The notes beneath the pieces are model-generated. The model had not been told where the DNA came from. It searched no databases and worked only from the letters and a program-made list of their open reading frames with translations. A stretch of DNA of 64,000 nucleotides from Pseudobacteroides sp035370245 (GTDB lineage Bacteria; Bacillota; Clostridia; Acetivibrionales; DSM-2933): positions 13,737-77,736 of the forward strand of contig DAOOVO010000004.1 of NCBI GenBank assembly GCA_035370245.1, in the 5' to 3' direction. Positions 7,731 to 14,322 of the stretch are shown in pieces. Numbering within the stretch: position 1 is the stretch's first letter; each line of letters opens with the position of its first letter. The translations under genes were made by a program, and so were the position numbers.

Positions 7731-9653
7731 TTATAATACAGTATTGAATTTTTTCGCAATTATAATAACATCCATCATATTTATTACTCCGTCATTGTTA
7801 AGGTCACATGCTATGTTATATTTCTCACTATCTGTTGTTGAACTAAATGTTGTAGCAATAAGTATAATATCCGCCATATTTACTATTCCATCATTGTTTA
7901 CATCTTCCAATAAAGCCTTTGTTGTCGGAGTAGGTGAAGGCTTATTTGTATGCGTAGGAGTAGGAGCTTTGGTCGGAACCGGAACAGGCGTAATATTTAT
8001 TGTCCTTAAATAATCGTTAACTGCTGTCTGTCTGTTGTTAATGTGGGTTATAATTGCATCACAAGCACTATTAAATGCATTCTCCCCTCCGGACAAAAGG
8101 GTAACATCGCTCGGTTCTCCTTCAGGCCCTACAATATAAGGCTTAATCAAAGCCTGATACGCTTTAACCTTACTGGTGATTTTGTCGGGTTTCATACAAC
8201 CGTTTATAGCCTGTTGCATTTCATAATGATATATGTTCTTATAAACCGGATCGTCCAAGAGCTTCCTGATTAATGGCCATTTGTCGGAAACCTCATCTAA
8301 TGACAGACTGTTTGTTCCACCGAATCCGCCAAAGCCTCCAAAGCCGCCGAATCCGCCGAAACCACCAAAGCCGCCGAATCCGCCACCCATCATACTTTGG
8401 GACATTGACAGTCCATGATCCCATGTTATCCATACCAATCCTGCATTATTGGCAACATCGTTATACAAATAATAATTATGAGCCATTTGACCATAAGAGT
8501 CCCAATTTACCACGGCTGTATTTATTGCCAACCATCTTAAAAAGCTTCTTACGTTAAAATACTTTTCAAGATTTGCTCTCCATTGAGCAGCATCATTCTT
8601 TGGAGCCCATAATGCTGAGTGTGCATTTCTTACATCACTCCAATCAGCAGCATCTTTGTTGTTTTTCTTTACAAAAGCGTTTTGATTAAAGGGCGTTGTC
8701 CAATCTGCACCGTTTCCCTCCGGCTTATAACAGTTTCCGCTGTCATCTCCAAATTGGTCCTTTAACATGGCATCGGAAGGATCTTCTGTCATGGTATAAA
8801 GTCCCCAGTATTTAGGTCCGCTTCCGGTGTCAACATATACTCTGCAAAAGGAGCTTTTTGCAGCAGGTACACCACCTTCTCTAAAAATCTCTGCTGTAAG
8901 CTTTTCTTTCATAAAAGAATTGTCATTCCAGTTATTAGCAAATGTCATCTCTGAAAATCCATAAAAACGTTGATTTTTTATTTCAGGGTATTGATCTTCA
9001 TATTTATCAAAATTTAATCTGAATGGAAGCTTTGTTTTATTTTTCAAATTGGCAAGTGAACTGTTTCCCTTATATCTGAAACCGACATTCCACCATGTTT
9101 TTCCTTCAAACTCAACTGTAGCAGGTACATAGATAGGATCAACATTACTGTTTATAGTTATCTTTTGCACATCGTTTCTTATTTTCTGATAATTATCCGG
9201 GCTTATTTTAATATCTATTCTTAAGACCTTGTCATCCGGGAAAAGAAGTTTATAATCAGGGTCTGCACTTTTAGAATGGGATTTTTCCGTCCAACCCTGG
9301 GGTCTTCCGATGAATACCCTCTTCTTTTTGGTGTCAGTGTTTCCGGCCGAATCTTTAACCGTCAATATTACATTATAATCATCAACTTTGCTAAATGAAT
9401 GTGTTACTCTAACACCAGTTGCTGTTGTTCCATCCCTAAAATCCCATTCATAGCTTACTATAGGACCTTCAGCATCGCTTGAAGAAGAAGCGTCAAATAC
9501 AACCGGTTCGTTTAATGTCGGAGTAACATTGGATATGTCAAATTTCGCCACCGGCGGGTTTGTATCCGCAGCAAAGCTCATTGAAAATACATTACTTAAA
9601 ATAATTGAAATAACAATAAACGGAATTAAAAATTTTCTTACCTCTCTAAACAT
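7731..9653 (-). CDS. Secreted CotH-family protein with PKD domain and dockerin
   Basis: About 640 residues from the ATG at 9653, which has a GGGGGA ribosome site. A signal peptide ends near residue 28. About 30-115 is a PKD beta-sandwich (YEWDFRDGTTATGVRVTHSF). About 130-560 is a CotH kinase-like domain (WWNVGFRYKGNSSL, LPFRLNFDKYE, WGLYTMTEDPSD, WITWDHGLSMS). Within it is a run of seven Gly-Gly-Phe repeats near 420-445. After a Pro/Thr linker the C-terminus is a two-repeat dockerin. CotH homologues phosphorylate spore-coat proteins in Bacillus; dockerin-borne versions are cellulosomal proteins of unclear role. Whether it is an active kinase is not known. Confidence 0.85.
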   Translation of the reverse strand: MFREVRKFLIPFIVISIILSNVFSMSFAADTNPPVAKFDISNVTPTLNEPVVFDASSSSDAEGPIVSYEWDFRDGTTATGVRVTHSFSKVDDYNVILTVKDSAGNTDTKKKRVFIGRPQGWTEKSHSKSADPDYKLLFPDDKVLRIDIKISPDNYQKIRNDVQKITINSNVDPIYVPATVEFEGKTWWNVGFRYKGNSSLANLKNKTKLPFRLNFDKYEDQYPEIKNQRFYGFSEMTFANNWNDNSFMKEKLTAEIFREGGVPAAKSSFCRVYVDTGSGPKYWGLYTMTEDPSDAMLKDQFGDDSGNCYKPEGNGADWTTPFNQNAFVKKNNKDAADWSDVRNAHSALWAPKNDAAQWRANLEKYFNVRSFLRWLAINTAVVNWDSYGQMAHNYYLYNDVANNAGLVWITWDHGLSMSQSMMGGGFGGFGGFGGFGGFGGFGGFGGTNSLSLDEVSDKWPLIRKLLDDPVYKNIYHYEMQQAINGCMKPDKITSKVKAYQALIKPYIVGPEGEPSDVTLLSGGENAFNSACDAIITHINNRQTAVNDYLRTINITPVPVPTKAPTPTHTNKPSPTPTTKALLEDVNNDGIVNMADIILIATTFSSTTDSEKYNIACDLNNDGVINMMDVIIIAKKFNTVL

Positions 9654-10097
9654 AAATATCCCCCAGAATATTAATATTTGCAAACACCAATACCTAATAA
9701 AGATAAAATGAAATTAATTCTATATAACTCTATTTTTATTTTTTTCTTTCTAACTCCGTCTCTCCCATAAAATTTAAATTATACTTTATCAGCCCCCTTT
9801 TTAGTTTTACAACATAACATTAAGTTGATAAAACTACAATTTCTTTATAGTACAGCCTATATATGTCAAATTATATATAAACTGTTGATTGTACACAATT
9901 AAATTTTTAGTCAATATTCTATATATTTTTGTCAAAATATATACCCTAGAAGAGATTTCATTATAATAATACAATGATTATTTAATAATTAAGTGTATTA
10001 CTGGTGTATTTTTTACATATTGCTTTAAATAATAGCAATGTTGGTATATAATCTTTGTAGTTTACAATAAAAAACTTTTAAGGAGGTTTTATTTTAA
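9654..10097. other. Divergent intergenic region, AT-rich
   Basis: About 440 bp between the divergent CotH and mscS genes, with no ORF with a ribosome site. A TATAAT at 10047-10052 lies 46 bp before the first mscS start, but no good -35 is spaced from it. I see no repeat or structured element here. Confidence 0.5.
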
Positions 10098-10607
10098 ATG
10101 CCGAATCTAGATTTTATCATTAACGGTGTGATATATTACGGCGGCAAAGTCGTTGTTGCCATATTAACACTCATCATAGGTCTCTGGCTGATTGGGCTTT
10201 TGAGTAAGTCCTTGGAAAAAATACTTAAAAAAAGCATCAAAGATGTGACATTAAACAGTTTTTTGAAATCCATTATAAGTGTATTCTTAAAGATTGTTCT
10301 CTTTATCAGTGTTATTTCTATTCTAGGAATACAGGTAGCCTCATTTATTGCAGTTATTGGTGCAGCAGGTCTTGCAATAGGCCTTGCTTTACAGGGCAAC
10401 CTTTCAAATCTCTCCTCCGGTGTTCTCTTACTGTTTTTTAAGCCTTTCAAAGTAGGCGAAATATTGGAGTTTAAAGGAATTGTTGCAGAGGTTAAAGGAA
10501 TTCAGATTATGCACACTATCTGCTATACCGATGACGGCACTAAAGTTATTATTCCTAACAGCATGCTGTCAACTGCAAACCTTATTGTTGCAAAAAAAGA
10601 GAAATAA
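10098..10607 (+). CDS. Minimal MscS-type mechanosensitive channel (first copy)
   Basis: A 169-residue membrane protein with an AAGGAGG ribosome site. Three hydrophobic segments are seen (about 14-36, 55-77, 80-100). The third carries the MscS pore-helix pattern of small residues (GAAGLAIGLALQGNLSNLSSG), followed by the beta domain (FKPFKVGEILEFKGIVAEVKGIQIM and IIPNSML). It stops straight after the beta domain, so it lacks the C-terminal alpha/beta cage of the 286-residue E. coli MscS. It would release solutes on osmotic downshock. It is followed 31 bp later by a paralogue, so a heteromeric channel is possible. Confidence 0.85.
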   Translation: MPNLDFIINGVIYYGGKVVVAILTLIIGLWLIGLLSKSLEKILKKSIKDVTLNSFLKSIISVFLKIVLFISVISILGIQVASFIAVIGAAGLAIGLALQGNLSNLSSGVLLLFFKPFKVGEILEFKGIVAEVKGIQIMHTICYTDDGTKVIIPNSMLSTANLIVAKKEK

Positions 10608-10638
10608 AATAAAGAGGAATAATTAAAGGAGGAACTAT

Positions 10639-11157
10639 ATGGACTTTTTGGAAAAATATATAAATACCGATTACTTATTAAATATATTGACATCAATTGG
10701 AGGCAAAATTTTGTTTGGTGCTGCAGTCCTAATTGTAGGATTTTATTTAATAAAAATATTGGTCAATGCGACAAAAAAGGTTTTATCCAAAGCATATGAC
10801 GATGCGACTTTGATAACTTTTCTTACTTCACTTCTAAGTGCATCATTAAAGTTGATATTGGTTATTTCCGTTCTCGCTTTGATAGGCATAGAAATGACAT
10901 CCTTCATAGCTTTGTTTGGAGCAGCAGGTCTCGCAATAGGACTAGCCTTTCAGGGAACTCTTGCAAACTTTGCGGCAGGTGTTCTGATACTGTTATTCAG
11001 ACCATTTGATGTTGGAGATAGGGTTAAATCCCAGGATTTAGAAGGAAAGGTCAAAGAAATTCAGGTACTTTATACCATTCTTGAAACTGATGACAACAAA
11101 AGGGTGGTATTGCCAAACAACGGTATTTACAGCAATATCATATTCGTTAGTAAATAG
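10639..11157 (+). CDS. Minimal MscS-type mechanosensitive channel (second copy)
   Basis: A 172-residue paralogue of the preceding gene, in the same transcription unit with an AAAGGAGG ribosome site. It has the same plan: three membrane segments, pore helix GAAGLAIGLAFQGTLANFAAG, beta domain (RPFDVGDRVKSQDLEGKVKEIQVLY) and VLPNNGIYSNI, then a stop. It also lacks the C-terminal cage domain. The pore helix is nearer the canonical form than in the first copy. The pair probably arose by tandem duplication. Confidence 0.85.
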   Translation: MDFLEKYINTDYLLNILTSIGGKILFGAAVLIVGFYLIKILVNATKKVLSKAYDDATLITFLTSLLSASLKLILVISVLALIGIEMTSFIALFGAAGLAIGLAFQGTLANFAAGVLILLFRPFDVGDRVKSQDLEGKVKEIQVLYTILETDDNKRVVLPNNGIYSNIIFVSK

Positions 11158-11168
11158 AAAACAGAAAT

Positions 11169-11233
11169 CAGAGGCCAGAAATCAGAAGCCGACGTCTGGC
11201 ATCTGACCTCTGTTATCTGTTATCTGGCCTCTG
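11169..11233. repeat. Imperfect long inverted repeat between mscS and recombinase
   Basis: CAGAGGCCAGA (11169-11179) is the exact complement of TCTGGCCTCTG (11223-11233), with repeated 'ATCAGA / TCTGAT'-like words inside. It is markedly more GC-rich than its surroundings and ends 1 bp before the recombinase stop codon. It could work as a bidirectional transcription barrier between the convergent genes, though there is no U-tract, or be a copy of a dispersed intergenic repeat. Confidence 0.65.
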
Positions 11234-11234
11234 C

Positions 11235-12701
11235 TCAAATTCTCAATTCCAAATTCCCTATACTTTTATCTTCATTAATCCTAATGGATTTAAACATTTG
11301 GCTCAGTAATTCCTTTTTATCTTCAGAAGAAACATATTCCATTACCCTGTCAAAAGAATTAATATATCCTTCAATTTCGGCCTTTGTTATATCACAGGAA
11401 ACGCTGCCAATGGTGTTTTCAGCCTCCGCCTTTCTTTTGTTTAAGGCCTCTATCTGTTTATGTATCTCATCGAGCCTTTCGGCAAAAAGTTTAGGATCAA
11501 TACTATCGTCTTCAAAGAGTTTGATATATTTGTTTTTTAAGGCTTTAAAACGTTCCAGCTCATTATCCAGCCTTTCCAATTCTTTTGTGCTCGTTTCTCC
11601 GCTATCGCCAACTCTTTTTCGGATTTCTTGATCTACCATATCTATGATTATGGTATTTTTAACTATCTCTCCCACCTTTTTAATAATCTCTTCTTCTATC
11701 CTTTCGGCATTTATTATATTTGAAGTGCAAGCTGCAGCTCCCTGCCTGTGGTATCTGCCGCATTTATAATACCTGTAAGTTCTGCCGTTTACCTTGCTCA
11801 TGCAGCCAATCATGTTGGAGCCGCACACCGGGCATTTTAAAAGGCCTGCTAAAACATAGGGACTCGTAGCTTTTGAGCGGTTTTTTACATGCTTGTTCAT
11901 TTTTTCTTTTGTCTTATAAAACAGTTCTTCAGATATGATGGGCTCATGAATTCCCTTTACTTCATAATACTCCTTTCCGTCCCTTATATGATGTCTTACA
12001 ACTCCAATATATACAGGATTAGATAGTATTCTTCTTATATAGTCATGTCCGAAAAGCCTGTTTCTTTTAGTCCTGTAGCCCTCTTTGTTCAATGTGTCCG
12101 CAATCTTGCGAAATCCCATGTTTTCTTCCATGTACATTTCATAAATCCTTTTTACCAAAGCCGCTTCATCTTTATTTACCACAATTTTCTTATCCACATT
12201 GTCATATCCAAATACATGATTTCCTGTCCATTTGCCTTCTTTGGCCCTCTGCCTTAAGCCAAGTCTGACATTTTCAACAATGGTATTGCGTTCAAATTCC
12301 GCAATACTCCCTAAAATTTGCAGCGTCATCCTTCCTACAGGTGTTGATGTATCAAACTTCTCAGAGTAGCTTACAAAAGAAATCCCCATATCTTCAAGTC
12401 TGTCTACAAGAAATAAAATATCCTTCAAGCTTCTTGAAAGCCTGCTTATTTTCCACACAATCACATAATTAAAATGCCCTTTTTCCGCATCCTCCATAAG
12501 CTCATTGAGCCCGGGCCTCTCCCTTATGCTTTTTCCCGAAATACCCAGGTCACTGTATACCCTGTAAACATTTATATTATAAAGCTTGCAATATCCCGTC
12601 AAAACTTCTGTCTGTGCCGATATAGAGTATCCCTCTTTTGCCTGTTCCTCGGTACTGACGCGTACGTATAAAGCTGCAGAATTAATAGAATCGGATTTCA
12701 G
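11235..12701 (-). CDS. Large serine recombinase, candidate excisionase of the element
   Basis: From CTG at 12701 it encodes 488 residues. The catalytic serine is in ALYVRVSTEEQ (Ser16), upstream of the first ATG/TTG-type start (TTG at 12602, 455 residues), so the protein must begin earlier to work. The only start upstream in frame is CTG, 8 nt after AGGGGG; an ATG at 12708 is in another frame and soon hits a stop. Further domains: resolvase fold (VWKISRLSRSLKDIL, GRMTLQILGSIAEFERN), recombinase domain (about 170-270, GFRKIADTLNKEGY), a zinc ribbon with C-x2-C (CPVCGSNM) and later cysteines, then a coiled coil (about 360-430). It is the only recombinase on the element, about 8 kb from the nearer end, and would join or separate att sites. 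Confidence 0.85.
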   Translation of the reverse strand: MKSDSINSAALYVRVSTEEQAKEGYSISAQTEVLTGYCKLYNINVYRVYSDLGISGKSIRERPGLNELMEDAEKGHFNYVIVWKISRLSRSLKDILFLVDRLEDMGISFVSYSEKFDTSTPVGRMTLQILGSIAEFERNTIVENVRLGLRQRAKEGKWTGNHVFGYDNVDKKIVVNKDEAALVKRIYEMYMEENMGFRKIADTLNKEGYRTKRNRLFGHDYIRRILSNPVYIGVVRHHIRDGKEYYEVKGIHEPIISEELFYKTKEKMNKHVKNRSKATSPYVLAGLLKCPVCGSNMIGCMSKVNGRTYRYYKCGRYHRQGAAACTSNIINAERIEEEIIKKVGEIVKNTIIIDMVDQEIRKRVGDSGETSTKELERLDNELERFKALKNKYIKLFEDDSIDPKLFAERLDEIHKQIEALNKRKAEAENTIGSVSCDITKAEIEGYINSFDRVMEYVSSEDKKELLSQMFKSIRINEDKSIGNLELRI

Positions 12702-12812
12702 ACAACATACCCCCTAAGCAGCCTTTTCTTTGAAAATTATACAAATAATGGTCATTGGACTTTCATTATATTTAATATACTTAAAAAGAAGGCTATTTAA
12801 GGGGCAATTGCA

Positions 12813-12914
12813 ATGAATACTAAGCAAAAGCAAGCTTTAAAAAAATTTATAAAACATTTGTCGGATATCATAATCAAAGTTCATAATGAGACCAATGGAA
12901 GGATACTAAAATAA
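12813..12914 (+). CDS. 33-residue basic peptide gene beside the recombinase
   Basis: ATG at 12813 with AAGGGG 9 nt upstream, stop TAA at 12912-12914. The peptide (begins MNTKQKQALKKFIKHL, ends NETNGRILK) is lysine-rich with an amphipathic helical look. It is divergent from the recombinase with about 110 bp between the starts. I recognise no family. Serine-recombinase elements often encode a small directionality factor next to the recombinase (SprB in SP-beta is 58 residues); that role here is only a guess. Confidence 0.5.
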   Translation: MNTKQKQALKKFIKHLSDIIIKVHNETNGRILK

Positions 12915-12924
12915 ATATATTCAA

Positions 12925-14199
12925 TCAATAAGAAAATATGCTCTTATAATCATCTGATGTTTTGTTGAAGTTTTTTGCAATCAGAATAATATCCGCCATA
13001 TTAATTACTTCATCTTTGTTAAGATCGACTTTTGGATTGTATTTAGAGTCGTTTTTAACGGCATTGTAGCATTTTGCGACTTCAATAACATCCATCATGT
13101 TTATGGAACCGTCCTGGATGTTATTGATTTCAATATCTCCTATCCACATGATTATCGGGTCTTTAACGGATATGTCTGATGTTATTTTACCCAATGCCAA
13201 ATTCCTTTTAAGGAATGATGACTTTGTAATTATAATGTCCACATCCGTGCCTTCAGGAATTCTATCAATTGTGAAGTTCCCATTACCGTCTGTGGTGGCG
13301 GAAAGTCCCGTACCGTTTATGCTTACCCTGAATCCTTCATAAATTTCTGATTTTGTCGTATCAATATCAGGCTTTATTGAACCGGTTATAGAATAATACT
13401 TGTCCGTTGATGAATGGGTCGGTGTTGGTGTACCCGATGATTTTGTAGGTGTTGGTGTAACTGTGGGTTTTGTCGCGGTAGGTGTTGTTGTCATATCTTC
13501 GGGACGCAAAGGAAACTGTTGGGTACCCGACACAATGGTTTCACTTCCTGTAAACGGAATGTCCTTATCGATAAATTCATGTCCGTATATATCGGTAACT
13601 CTAAAAGTAAAGGGTCCCGGGCCCATATCTGAGCTTTCAAAATAGTTATAGTTTTTGCGGGGAAGCTCAATAAATTTACCGTCTTTGTCCATATATTCAA
13701 GTTTCTCAATGGGATATCTATGATTCCTTACCTGAACACCTATCCAATATTGTGAGCTGCCTTCCTTGTATTTGTATTGAACGGGGCCATCGGTATCAAG
13801 GGGTATTATCCTCCAAGATATGGGTACTTTGCCGTCTATGGGATTAGCCACATGGGGAAATGCATCAATATTGAGATCCAGATCACCTTTCTGACCTTCA
13901 GGCAAAAGGTCTGTGACCAACACATTGATTTTCCCTAAAGGTCCGGTAACCTCCAGATAAGCTCCGCTCATTCTGGCAGTATCGTAATCAAATATATTAA
14001 TTGCAGTTACAAAGTAATCCTTAGGAATGGGATCAAGCAAACAACATCCACCCTCATACCCTCCGCCATAATAGGTTGCATAACCGTAATGAATTTCACC
14101 CTCAACGGTTCCCGGTGTACCCGATGCCTTAGCATTTGAAGATAATGTCAGAAGATTAATGCAAATCATGAAAATGAGAATAATTGCTGTCCTTTTCAT
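12925..14199 (-). CDS. Expansin-like protein with dockerin
   Basis: About 424 residues from the ATG at 14199 (GGGGGGG ribosome site); signal peptide to about residue 27. The first module is expansin domain 1: GYATYYGGGYEGGCCLLDPIP, then GAYLEVTGPLGKINVLVTDLLPEG with the conserved Asp of 'TDLLPEG', then GDLDLNIDAF. Next is the CBM63-like domain 2 (YKYKEGSSQYWIGVQVRNHRYPIEKLEY). A Thr/Pro linker leads to a Cna-B / carboxypeptidase-regulatory-like module (about 270-345) and a dockerin with two repeats. Bacterial expansins loosen plant cell walls without hydrolysis; the dockerin would place this one on a cellulosome. The gene ends close to the 33-codon ORF, which is convergent with it. Confidence 0.9.
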   Translation of the reverse strand: MKRTAIILIFMICINLLTLSSNAKASGTPGTVEGEIHYGYATYYGGGYEGGCCLLDPIPKDYFVTAINIFDYDTARMSGAYLEVTGPLGKINVLVTDLLPEGQKGDLDLNIDAFPHVANPIDGKVPISWRIIPLDTDGPVQYKYKEGSSQYWIGVQVRNHRYPIEKLEYMDKDGKFIELPRKNYNYFESSDMGPGPFTFRVTDIYGHEFIDKDIPFTGSETIVSGTQQFPLRPEDMTTTPTATKPTVTPTPTKSSGTPTPTHSSTDKYYSITGSIKPDIDTTKSEIYEGFRVSINGTGLSATTDGNGNFTIDRIPEGTDVDIIITKSSFLKRNLALGKITSDISVKDPIIMWIGDIEINNIQDGSINMMDVIEVAKCYNAVKNDSKYNPKVDLNKDEVINMADIILIAKNFNKTSDDYKSIFSY

Positions 14200-14322
14200 A
14201 CATATCCCCCCCAAAAAATAAAAAAGTTCAATTTAATATAATTTAATACAATATAATTCAATACAATTTAATTTTATCATTAATTCATTAGATTTTCATT
14301 TATTATCTTTCAGCATGTTTTA

